From NCBI RefSeq assembly GCF_003574425.1, contig NZ_QLIU01000022.1, positions 62,001 to 126,000 on the forward strand: a DNA stretch of 64,000 nucleotides, written 5' to 3'. The notes below the pieces were generated by a model. It had not been told where the DNA came from. It ran no database searches and saw only the letters and a program-made list of their open reading frames with translations. Positions within the stretch are counted from its first letter, which is position 1. Every line of letters begins with the position of its first letter. Positions 17,308 to 25,720 of this stretch are shown here, piece by piece. This stretch comes from Cysteiniphilum halobium. Its GTDB lineage: Bacteria; Pseudomonadota; Gammaproteobacteria; Francisellales; Francisellaceae. Position numbers and translations under genes: made by a program.

Positions 17308-18936
17308 ATGAGCAAGAACTATCAAACGATTGATGATATTTATGGTGGTATTTACCAGTCACTAGAAAATAGTAATGATCGTCCTGCTACTTCATTACAT
17401 GAATTAGATTTTGTGATTCAAGATGTGATTCAAGCATCCGTTAAAAAAGAACAATATGTTTTTGCTAAGGCGCTTAAAAATGGACAGCAAGAAATTGCCG
17501 TTGTATTTATTTCTAATGAGGTTCCCAAAGCACGATATGAACATATTAAAAAGCAAGGGAAAAACTATCTAAAAGATGATCTGACCATTACGGTTCAGCC
17601 TGTTGTTGCTTCATTATTAGATGAGCTTATTACGTTGTCTTTGAGAGATGAAATTGACACGGGTATTTTAAGTGAATTTTATACTATCGTAAAAGAAGCA
17701 GTAGATCATAAAGCATCTGATATTCATATTGAAGCAACGGCGACACGCGTTGAGTTAAAGCACCGTATTAATGGATTGGTATATCTACATAAAGCGTATG
17801 ATGCCGAGGTAATGCTTAAGATCTTGCGAGCAATTTATAATACCAAAGGGCATTATGGTACAGTTGATAAACAGTTAGATCTATACAATAAAGCACAACA
17901 GGCGGTTATTGATCAACATATCGCAGGTATGGTTTATCGCTTGCGTTTTCAAAGTACGCCACTATACCCTTACGGTTATAATGTTGTGATGCGAGTGTTG
18001 TCTATGGGGAAAAAACAGAGCCAGACGATACACTCATTAGGCTATGCATCTGAGCAAGTTGAGCTGATGGATAAGGCACTCGTTTCACCAGAAGGCGTGA
18101 TTATTTTCTCAGGTGAAACTGGTTCGGGAAAAAGTACATCATTATCTGTGGTTCTGAAGTTAATGGTGGATCGTAGTCACCGTCAGAAAAAAATACTGAC
18201 CATTGAATCACCGCCTGAATATATTATTGATGGGGCTTGTCAAATTCCCGTGCATGAAACAGCAGATGATACCAGTCAAATGACATTGGAGAAATTTAAC
18301 CATACCTTTAAAGCAGCTATGCGTCTAGATCCAGATGTTATTATGGCTGGAGAAATACGTGATAGATCATCTGCTATATTATTGCAGCAGGCAGTGCAAT
18401 CTGGCCATAAGGTCTTGACAACATTGCATGCTCAAAATGCATTTTTGTGTGTTGAGCGTTTAATGGGTATTGGTATTGACAAAGAAGTACTATTATCACC
18501 CAAGTTTTTGTCTATGATCGTCCATCAAACCCTTGTGCCAATTGTTTGTCCTGAGTGCTCTTGGAGCTATGATCAATATCGGTCGATTCATCCAGATTGT
18601 GCGGTATTACATAGATTAGAAGAAGTTAATCGTGGCTCTGGTCATGATTGCAAGGCACTGCAACATGTGCGCTTTGCCAATCGTGATGGATGTGACCACT
18701 GTGATCATAAAGCCGTTATTGGTCGTGAGGTTGTTGCTGAGGTGCTTATACCCACAGAAGCGTTATTGGAAAAAATGCGTTTAGGGAGAATAAGTGAAGC
18801 AAAAGAAATATGGTATCAAACCGGTGGGCAAAGTATGGCTATTCATGCTTTGTCAAAGGTGTTATCAGGTTTACTGTGTCCGGCGATGTATGAGTACAAA
18901 ATGGGGCGTCTAGATCAAATGGAGGTGGGGCAGTGA
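17308..18936 (+). CDS. pilQ: Pilus assembly ATPase PilQ (GspE family)
   Basis: 542 aa from the ATG at 17308; a GTG at 17296 is an alternative. Walker A GETGSGKS is at about 269-276. The Asp box (TIESPPEYII), Walker B (RLDPDVIMAGEIRD) and His box (HKVLTTLHAQ) follow. Two CxxC pairs near the end (CPEC and CDHC) form the zinc-binding tetracysteine of assembly ATPases. In R64, PilQ is the hexameric cytoplasmic motor for pilus extension. It overlaps pilR by four bases. Confidence 0.92.
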   Translation: MSKNYQTIDDIYGGIYQSLENSNDRPATSLHELDFVIQDVIQASVKKEQYVFAKALKNGQQEIAVVFISNEVPKARYEHIKKQGKNYLKDDLTITVQPVVASLLDELITLSLRDEIDTGILSEFYTIVKEAVDHKASDIHIEATATRVELKHRINGLVYLHKAYDAEVMLKILRAIYNTKGHYGTVDKQLDLYNKAQQAVIDQHIAGMVYRLRFQSTPLYPYGYNVVMRVLSMGKKQSQTIHSLGYASEQVELMDKALVSPEGVIIFSGETGSGKSTSLSVVLKLMVDRSHRQKKILTIESPPEYIIDGACQIPVHETADDTSQMTLEKFNHTFKAAMRLDPDVIMAGEIRDRSSAILLQQAVQSGHKVLTTLHAQNAFLCVERLMGIGIDKEVLLSPKFLSMIVHQTLVPIVCPECSWSYDQYRSIHPDCAVLHRLEEVNRGSGHDCKALQHVRFANRDGCDHCDHKAVIGREVVAEVLIPTEALLEKMRLGRISEAKEIWYQTGGQSMAIHALSKVLSGLLCPAMYEYKMGRLDQMEVGQ

Positions 18937-20069
18937 GGGTGAAGTCAATATTTGAGCGCTTTAAGCTGAAATTTAGTCAAGATAAAAGCCAAATAGATAA
19001 TCGGAATATTAAAAATTATTCTACTATCTTAATTTTTGTTTTGCGTTTATTTTTTTCTAATCGTGTGCGAGCCTCGTTATATCAAAATATTATTCTGGTG
19101 ATGAGTAATAGTAGTTTGAGTATTTACGGCACATTGGTGGCTCTTAAAGAGAAGTATACATATTATCGATCAATTAATAATAGTGTTTTATCGATGATTT
19201 TAAGTGATTGGATTAGGAGAATTGAGTATGAGGGTATGACTTTTGATGAAGTGATTAAACGCTATATTCCGCCAAATGAACATATGATGATTAAGGCGAA
19301 TTTTGATGATCCGATTAATGCACTTGATTATGCCAGTCAATTGACCAGGAAGTTTGCATTATTAACTAAGAAAATTGCAATTGGGATGATCATGCCAGTC
19401 ATTGCAACACTGATTTTAATTGCAGTCATTATTGGTTGTTCGCTCAAGGTGATTCCAATGCTATTAGCGTCATTACCTGCTGATAATTTATCTGGCAATA
19501 TTGCAGATTTTATTGCATTAAATAGTTATATCACGAGCCATGCTTGGCATATTGTATTGATTGCGATTGTATCAGCTATAACAATTCCAACACTTGTTAA
19601 GCGCTGGACTTTTCATGTGCGCTATCGTTTATGTGATAAATTATGGGGATTTGCCGAGTATAAAAGGATTCAGGCAACAAGTGTTTTGATTTCTTTGGCA
19701 TCACTGCTTAGTTCGGGCAAGAGCTTTAATATGGCGTTTATGTTGATGGAAACAAATTGCTCATACTATCTTAAACCATATATTAGTAGGATGAGAGACA
19801 TGATGTCAGAGGATGGTGTTTCAGCTGGGCGTGCGCTAGCAAGTGTGAACCTTTTTAATAACAATACATCGCTACTTTTAGATATTTATACCGATGCAGG
19901 TGCGATTGAAGAAGGATTACTCGCATTAAGTGACCGTGTTTTAGAAACAGAAATCAATGCGATTGTGGCGAAAATGAAAATGCTAGGATTTGTCATTTTA
20001 GCTTTATCGATGAGTTACATTGGCTTCTTTTATTTTTCAGTGGCGACATTATCAGACAGTATGCGTTAA
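18933..20069 (+). CDS. pilR: Inner-membrane pilus platform protein PilR (GspF family)
   Basis: 378 aa from a GTG that overlaps the pilQ stop. GspF-type architecture is visible: two cytoplasmic helical domains, each with a membrane helix at or near its end. Hydrophobic segments lie at about 150-180 (IGMIMPVIATLILIAVIIGC), 205-225 and 345-370. It anchors the ATPase and pilin at the inner membrane. It is the last recognisable pil gene; the R64 genes pilT (transglycosylase) and pilU (prepilin peptidase) are not in the window. Confidence 0.88.
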   Translation: MRVKSIFERFKLKFSQDKSQIDNRNIKNYSTILIFVLRLFFSNRVRASLYQNIILVMSNSSLSIYGTLVALKEKYTYYRSINNSVLSMILSDWIRRIEYEGMTFDEVIKRYIPPNEHMMIKANFDDPINALDYASQLTRKFALLTKKIAIGMIMPVIATLILIAVIIGCSLKVIPMLLASLPADNLSGNIADFIALNSYITSHAWHIVLIAIVSAITIPTLVKRWTFHVRYRLCDKLWGFAEYKRIQATSVLISLASLLSSGKSFNMAFMLMETNCSYYLKPYISRMRDMMSEDGVSAGRALASVNLFNNNTSLLLDIYTDAGAIEEGLLALSDRVLETEINAIVAKMKMLGFVILALSMSYIGFFYFSVATLSDSMR

Positions 20070-20171
20070 AAAAATTCTTAAGGATGGGGGTATTTGTTAT
20101 AGGGGAATTATTTTATCGGTGGAGAGTATTACTTTTACCATCATTACTAAAAATTCATTATGGGAGATGTT

Positions 20172-22448
20172 ATGAAAAATATATGTAAAGTATTATTTAC
20201 GTTAGGCGTAATGCCTCTAGGGAGCGCGATTGCCTTAGAGACTCAAGCAGTGGGGGATGAGATACGACGGTTGCATTTGGATGATAGCGCATTAAATACC
20301 CCAGAGGGTTTAAGTAAGATTAAAAACAATCAATATTTACAGAATTTGCTATATAGTCGTGTTATGACGATGGATAGGGAAGATCAAGATAATTGGTATC
20401 AGCATTCAGAGTTTGGTAAATTTATATTATCTCAAGCAGGTCAGCATTGGATAGAGACTTATGCTGGTGATGAATGGTTGAAACAGGCTCCATGGTTTCA
20501 TTGGCTGCAAGAAAATGCAAAAAATACCTGGGTTTTTAACAATGCAGCCATTAGTTGGCTTAATTCCCCTGCTGCTTTGAGGTGGGTTGATAAACACGTT
20601 GGAAAAAATCAGTTTTCCAAATTAATGGCGTACTGTACTGATAAACAAATTGCTCAATATAAGTCAGATTGTGAGATATTAAAAAACACCAAAGCGGGCA
20701 AAGCTTTTTATAATCATTCAGAGTCAAGGTCTTCAGATCATTTATTCCCTTCTAATACCCTACAAAATCCTTCAACGCAAAGTAGAGGGCAAACTGATAA
20801 TGGTTTTGATAATAAAGGCTTTAATGATGGTAAACCTTCTTTTGGGCAGTTGGATGATAATAACTACTCAGAATTTAAGCCATCACTACTCAATTCTGCT
20901 AATCTATCAATCTTAGGAGGAAGCGTGGCTGCAGTGGCTGCTATTCCAGCTGCTGTTAGCGTTGGCATAGCTAGTAGAAATATTCAGACAGATGTTATAA
21001 ATCATAACGATACCGAATTGATGACTAATCAGTTAAGGCAGTGTGCAAATATTGCTAATGGCATAGAGTGTGATTTAGAGAGTGAACCCGATACGGGGAC
21101 TTTGTTAAGAGATCTTGCACGATTGTGGGATCTTCGGATTAACGGTCAACCTTGGGTGGAATTGGTTAATCATCAGTTATTAGAAGGTATTGACAGAAGA
21201 TATACTTTAGGTAATGAGATGACTTCTGATGATATGTCAGCAGCTTTAACCTTGATGTATCATCAAGCACGTCAGATAAGACAAAATGCACTAAATATAC
21301 CACGTCCTGTAATTAATTCTGCTGGAATGGCTAATATTATTAGCCTTAGCCATATTGATGATGAGTATGGTAACGTATCTGAGCATACAGCAATTAATCA
21401 TATTGTTGATATTGCTGATACACTTCCAATCAATCAGACACGATTGTTTCCAATGCTTCGAGATGATCATTTTTACTTGATTGCAATACATAGAGCTGAG
21501 GATCGTGGCTATCAAGTCTTAGTATTTGATTCAGCAGGGATAAATACTCAAAACTCATCTTTAGTCAGAGGTGTTATCACAAGACTACAACAGAGCAGTC
21601 AGCATGTCACAGCACTTGAATACTCTAGAGGAGTACAAGCAGGTAATGATTGTGGGTTCTATGTAACCTATCTTATGCATAGATTAATAAATACAGGTTT
21701 TTCGCGTGTTGTGCATGATTTGGGTCTGGCAAATAATTCGCAAGATAACTTATTTCGATTGAATCCACAGAGTTTACAGCGGCGTGATACAATGTCTATT
21801 TGGCTGCGTAATTACTTTACTCAGTTATACCGTCTGGTTCAAAATGACAATACTCCTTTGAGTGCAACTGCACAAAGTTTTCTCAATCATATTGCACGAA
21901 ATAATGCCTTTACTGATGTCTCGCCTCTTGAGTTATTAAGTTACCAAAATGGTAATGACCCTTCTAGAGATAATGCGATTGATCATCATAGTATAAGTGA
22001 AAATTTATTGCAGAGTATAGGAAGTGTTCAAGGTAGAAACCTATCCAATGGTGAAAGACGCCTTATTTTGGAGTCACATCAAGGTGCTGTAGCACCGTTG
22101 ACGAATCCTTTTTTGCAAAGTGCTTTTACAAGGGGCATTGAGGTTGGTCTAGATCAAAATAATAGAAAAATAGTTGTTAATGTGATTTTAGATAAAGATG
22201 ACCCAAATAATAGTCATATTAAGTTAGATCTGACTATGCCGGTTATAGCTGGTGAAACGGGTAGTGCGGTTGGAGATCTCGCTGCTTCCACAAATATCTA
22301 TTTCGAGCAAAAATCGAAGAAAATGACAAAGAAAAAACAACAGGGAAAATCAAAAAATCAAGGGTACCAAATTCCTGTTAGACAAAAGCTGATCTACAAA
22401 GATATAACTATGCGCTTTGAGGCAAAACCGGATAGTCGGCGTGTATAA
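20172..22448 (+). CDS. Exported Trp-repeat protein with CE-clan (Ulp1-like) cysteine protease domain
   Basis: 758 aa from the ATG at 20172, chosen for the GGAGA just upstream. Signal peptide about 1-22 (GSAIALE). Residues ~70-182 hold Trp-repeats and a Cys-flanked KNTKAGK motif shared with the protein at 9179-10687. Then come a Ser/Asn/Asp linker and a hydrophobic segment (about 240-262). Residues ~420-505 carry a CE-clan protease signature: His433 (DDHFYLIAIH), Asp453 (LVFDSAG), Gln489 and Cys494 (VQAGNDCGFYV). The C-terminus is Lys-rich. C48/Ulp1-like enzymes cleave ubiquitin-like modifiers and are usually effectors acting in host cells. The gene sits after pilR and before dotH and ends in a strong terminator. 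Secretion through the pilus system is an inference by analogy with TcpF and CofJ. Confidence 0.68.
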   Translation: MKNICKVLFTLGVMPLGSAIALETQAVGDEIRRLHLDDSALNTPEGLSKIKNNQYLQNLLYSRVMTMDREDQDNWYQHSEFGKFILSQAGQHWIETYAGDEWLKQAPWFHWLQENAKNTWVFNNAAISWLNSPAALRWVDKHVGKNQFSKLMAYCTDKQIAQYKSDCEILKNTKAGKAFYNHSESRSSDHLFPSNTLQNPSTQSRGQTDNGFDNKGFNDGKPSFGQLDDNNYSEFKPSLLNSANLSILGGSVAAVAAIPAAVSVGIASRNIQTDVINHNDTELMTNQLRQCANIANGIECDLESEPDTGTLLRDLARLWDLRINGQPWVELVNHQLLEGIDRRYTLGNEMTSDDMSAALTLMYHQARQIRQNALNIPRPVINSAGMANIISLSHIDDEYGNVSEHTAINHIVDIADTLPINQTRLFPMLRDDHFYLIAIHRAEDRGYQVLVFDSAGINTQNSSLVRGVITRLQQSSQHVTALEYSRGVQAGNDCGFYVTYLMHRLINTGFSRVVHDLGLANNSQDNLFRLNPQSLQRRDTMSIWLRNYFTQLYRLVQNDNTPLSATAQSFLNHIARNNAFTDVSPLELLSYQNGNDPSRDNAIDHHSISENLLQSIGSVQGRNLSNGERRLILESHQGAVAPLTNPFLQSAFTRGIEVGLDQNNRKIVVNVILDKDDPNNSHIKLDLTMPVIAGETGSAVGDLAASTNIYFEQKSKKMTKKKQQGKSKNQGYQIPVRQKLIYKDITMRFEAKPDSRRV

Positions 22449-22480
22449 AAATCCCTAGGACTGCTTGTCCTAGGGATTTT
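22448..22480 (+). terminator. Strong intrinsic terminator after the pilus/protease operon
   Basis: A 14-bp perfect stem (AAAATCCCTAGGAC / GTCCTAGGGATTTT) with a 5-base loop starts at the stop codon of the protease gene. The A-run on one side and the T-run on the other allow termination in both directions. It separates the pilus operon from the Dot/Icm block. Confidence 0.85.
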
Positions 22481-22600
22481 CCTAAAAAGAATTAGTGTAG
22501 CATAGCCCCTGTGATATTGCTGATGACTATGACTCATAAAGCTAATCTTACACTATAAGTAATTGAGCAAAATTTCAAATCCACGCACTCATAATCATCA

Positions 22601-22626
22601 ATTCCATCAAACTGATGAGAATTTTT
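22601..22626 (+). terminator. Second terminator-like hairpin, possible end of a small RNA
   Basis: ATTCCATCA pairs with TGATG-A-GAAT (one bulged A) around an AAC loop and is followed by TTTT. It lies 120 bases after the strong terminator, with no gene in between. Either it is a backup terminator, or it ends a short transcript starting inside 22481-22600. The rest of the 348-base gap before dotH shows a TAGTGTA / TACACTA pair (about 22493-22555) and no coding frame. Confidence 0.45.
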
Positions 22627-22796
22627 CCAAACGGAAGAATATTGATCGATTGAGCTTTACTATTTGTCGCCATGGAAGGTGTACTTAGTTTAAATATATT
22701 GTGAAATTAGCCATTTATTTATGCCGTGAGCGAATCATTTTGTACTGTCTAGCTACAAAGCAGTCTGTTAGAAATCTATTGAATGTTAGATGTATT

Positions 22797-23639
22797 ATGC
22801 TGTCAAAATTCGCTTTAAGATGTGTAATTGTCTTAAGTGTTTTGTTGATGGTAAATATGGTACGCGCCAATGAACATATGATGGTCAATAATATTGTCAA
22901 CAGCATGTTTCCATTAACACCAACTGATATTGAGCAGTCAAAAACTGAGATCAGCTCAAGACAAAAGGCTGCAGCTATTATGCCAGCTATGAGTAATGTT
23001 AATGGTGTCTCGCGTATTGTTATTGCTAACACGAAGCCCGGATTCTCAACTGCTCCACCTAATGTGAGATTAGGTATTGGTGTAGTGAGTTCACTGATTT
23101 TCACTGATTCAAAAGGTATTGTTTGGCCAGTAACAAGTTATGTAATTGGAGATGCAGAAAATTTTACCGTTAATTGGGATAAAAAAGGTGGAATTATTAT
23201 GCTTCAATCAAAGAAACCCTATGCAAATACAAACATGGCCGTAATGTTACACGGGCGCACAACACCAATTACTTTAATGTTACAGTCAACCCAAAAAGAA
23301 TGGGATTATGAGCTATATGTGCGTGTTACTAAACCTGAAGATGACGCGCAGCTTGGAAGCATTCAACAATCATCCTATCTATTGTCTTTACTATCAGGTG
23401 TTGTACCAGATGGTGCCAAAAAGTTATCTAACACGGGCGATCAAGGAGTTGGTAAATTCTGGAATTATAATGGTAGATATCTTATTTTGACATTAGGGAC
23501 ACTCATCTCTCCAGGCTATATTCATCATATTGAGGATAAAACGATGGGTACTACGCATGTTTATGAAATTAAGCCAACATCTGTAGTGATGATATCGAAT
23601 GATTCAGGGTTACATAAAGTTAATTTAAAGGATGAGTAA
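22797..23639 (+). CDS. dotH: Dot/Icm outer-membrane core component DotH/IcmK
   Basis: 280 aa from the ATG at 22797; an in-frame GTG at 22701 would give 312 aa but adds a sequence that does not look like a signal. Signal peptide about 1-25 (MVRAN). The conserved DotH/TraN domain is clear: SSLIFTDSKGIVWPVTSYVIGD, then MLQSKKPYANTNMAVMLHG and TTPITLML. It is shorter than Legionella DotH. With DotC, DotD, DotF and DotG it forms the trans-envelope core complex. It starts the first Dot/Icm block, and dotG follows after three bases. Confidence 0.85.
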   Translation: MLSKFALRCVIVLSVLLMVNMVRANEHMMVNNIVNSMFPLTPTDIEQSKTEISSRQKAAAIMPAMSNVNGVSRIVIANTKPGFSTAPPNVRLGIGVVSSLIFTDSKGIVWPVTSYVIGDAENFTVNWDKKGGIIMLQSKKPYANTNMAVMLHGRTTPITLMLQSTQKEWDYELYVRVTKPEDDAQLGSIQQSSYLLSLLSGVVPDGAKKLSNTGDQGVGKFWNYNGRYLILTLGTLISPGYIHHIEDKTMGTTHVYEIKPTSVVMISNDSGLHKVNLKDE

Positions 23640-23642
23640 ACA

Positions 23643-24791
23643 ATGTTGACATTTTTGAAAAATCATCCGCGATTGCGTGTATTGATTCTTTTTCTGATAA
23701 TTATTGTGGCTTCAATTATTATGTTGTCTATGTGCTCTAAAAATAGTCAGACATACTTGCGTTCAGAAGTAAATGATAAAAAGATTGAAGCAAATCAAAA
23801 AAACCCAATAGCAGATCATAACCATCAAAAACTTATTGCTAAAGAGAGACAGCAACAAATTCAACAAGCTGAGCAAAGTAGTGGTAGTTATATTGAAGAT
23901 GTTTTCTCATCATCAACTAAGGAAAAAACAGATAAAGATATTGATAATAGTAGGCAAGAAAAGCAGATGGATCCAGTCGCATTTTATGATTATAAGCATC
24001 AGCAGAAAAAAGCAGATGCTCAAAAGTCGCAGACGTTGGTTAAAACTGCAGATAATCAAGAAAATCAACTTCAGATTGATCCTAAAGTTGCACAAAAGAA
24101 TTTTGAGGTTATTTTAAAAACTTGGAATAAGTCACCATCAATGAAAGATGAGCATAGTGAATTGAGCAATAGTAGTTTTTCTGGTGGCATGGCTGCCGAT
24201 GGCAGTGATCTGATGGCAATGTTTAAAGCAGGTGATATTTTGATTGCTGTTATTGATACAAGTGTGAATAGTGATCAGCCAAATACACCGGTATTAGCGC
24301 ATGTTGTTGTTGGTCCTTATAAGCATGCTAAGCTTCTGGGGAGTTTTGTCAGAGAAGAAGATAAGTTGGTGGTTAGGTTTAATACTTTATCGATTGACAG
24401 CCGTGCAAAAAGTATCTCAATCAATGCGTATGCTATTGATCAAAATACTGCCCAAACGGCCTTGGCAAGTGACGTTGATCATCATTATTTATTGCGCTAT
24501 GGCAGTTTGTTTGCGGCATCATTTTTACAAGGCTTTGGTACTTATTTTAGTAATGCGCAAAATAATAATCGTTGGTGTTACACAGATCCAATCACGCGTC
24601 GAGAAGTTTGTCAGGGTAGTGAAGTTGAAATGAGCGCTAGAAATGCTGCTTATTCAGGGCTTGGACAGATTGGTACGGCACTAAGTAGTTCGATGTCAAA
24701 ACAATTTGATAAACCACCGACTGTTACCTTGGATCAAGGTAGTGCCATTGGTGTATTAATCATGCAGGATGTTAATCCAGTAAAAAATTAA
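23643..24791 (+). CDS. dotG: Dot/Icm core component DotG/IcmE, short form
   Basis: 382 aa. One membrane helix (about 13-30), a polar Gln/Lys-rich periplasmic linker (about 40-165) and a C-terminal TrbI/VirB10-like domain (about 180-375: GDILIAVIDTSVNSDQ..., VRFNTLSIDSRAKSISINAYAID, and a C-terminal LDQGSAIGVLIMQDV). Legionella DotG is about 1000 aa because of a long pentapeptide-like repeat region. That region is absent here, so the protein resembles IncI TraO in size. DotG spans both membranes and forms the central channel. Confidence 0.88.
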   Translation: MLTFLKNHPRLRVLILFLIIIVASIIMLSMCSKNSQTYLRSEVNDKKIEANQKNPIADHNHQKLIAKERQQQIQQAEQSSGSYIEDVFSSSTKEKTDKDIDNSRQEKQMDPVAFYDYKHQQKKADAQKSQTLVKTADNQENQLQIDPKVAQKNFEVILKTWNKSPSMKDEHSELSNSSFSGGMAADGSDLMAMFKAGDILIAVIDTSVNSDQPNTPVLAHVVVGPYKHAKLLGSFVREEDKLVVRFNTLSIDSRAKSISINAYAIDQNTAQTALASDVDHHYLLRYGSLFAASFLQGFGTYFSNAQNNNRWCYTDPITRREVCQGSEVEMSARNAAYSGLGQIGTALSSSMSKQFDKPPTVTLDQGSAIGVLIMQDVNPVKN

Positions 24792-24923
24792 TCACAACAA
24801 TATACCATCATAAATCATTTTACTGTGTTCGGTTGTAAAGTCGTTTGTGATGGATCTCTATACCAATTTTAAAAATTTTGGGTTGTACATATAAAAAATG
24901 AGTAAAGCAAAGGATAAAAGTAC

Positions 24924-25706
24924 ATGAGTAATTATGATTTTTTTGAAGATGATGATAAGAAAACGCAAGTTGAAAATCATGAAGAAGAACCTAAGCAATC
25001 AGCTGAAGCTGTAGATAATAACGTGACATCAGGGTTAAGTGGAAGATTAAAGTCATTTAAGTTTGAAAAAATTTATCTTGTCTATGTTGTCGCAGGATTG
25101 GTGTTTTTATTTGGTGCATATTTTGTACTGGGGACTTTATTTGGCAGTGATGACAGACCTTCTAGTTCTGTAAAACCTCAAGTTAAAGCACAAGCTACTA
25201 ATATGCCACCCTTTGTTAAAACTGAGTCTAAAGTGATAAGAACTGAAAATGCTGGTGTAAATGTCAGTCAGTTACAAGAAATAAAAGCACAGTTAAGTAC
25301 ACTTAATGCATTACAAAACAGCATGAGTAAACGTTCTCAGAAGACAAGCATTGAAATCGCACAGCACATTAAGAAATTAGAGTCTCGGCAAGATCAATTA
25401 CTTAAAGATATACAAAAAATGACTTCTGTCATTAACAATATCCAACAGAATGATCAAAGCAAAACGTTAATCTCTCTTGTGAGCGAGCTGCAGCGACAAC
25501 TGCAATATATGAATGCCAAAGAAATCAATATGAATGAGAAGCTTCATTTAACGGCCATTATTGATGGTATTGCTTGGTTGGAAGATAAAAAAGGTCGTTC
25601 ATTCACAGTCAAAGAGGGATCACAGCTAGAAGGATATGGCAAAGTATTAAAAATTGATGGTCAGGCTTATAAAGTTTATACAGCATCTGGTTTTGTATTT
25701 GAGTAA
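24924..25706 (+). CDS. dotF: Dot/Icm core component DotF/IcmG
   Basis: 260 aa. Acidic cytoplasmic N-terminus (about 1-48), one membrane helix (about 50-72), a periplasmic coiled coil (about 110-200) and a small C-terminal domain (AIIDGIAWLEDKKGRSFTVK, then EGSQLEGYGKVLKIDG). The latter aligns with Legionella IcmG (PGRAWLIGSNGSTLTVREGS, IPGYGMV). Length and topology match. A 132-base gap to dotG contains no clear gene. It lies before dotO. Confidence 0.85.
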   Translation: MSNYDFFEDDDKKTQVENHEEEPKQSAEAVDNNVTSGLSGRLKSFKFEKIYLVYVVAGLVFLFGAYFVLGTLFGSDDRPSSSVKPQVKAQATNMPPFVKTESKVIRTENAGVNVSQLQEIKAQLSTLNALQNSMSKRSQKTSIEIAQHIKKLESRQDQLLKDIQKMTSVINNIQQNDQSKTLISLVSELQRQLQYMNAKEINMNEKLHLTAIIDGIAWLEDKKGRSFTVKEGSQLEGYGKVLKIDGQAYKVYTASGFVFE

Positions 25707-25720
25707 ATTAGAGATAAACA

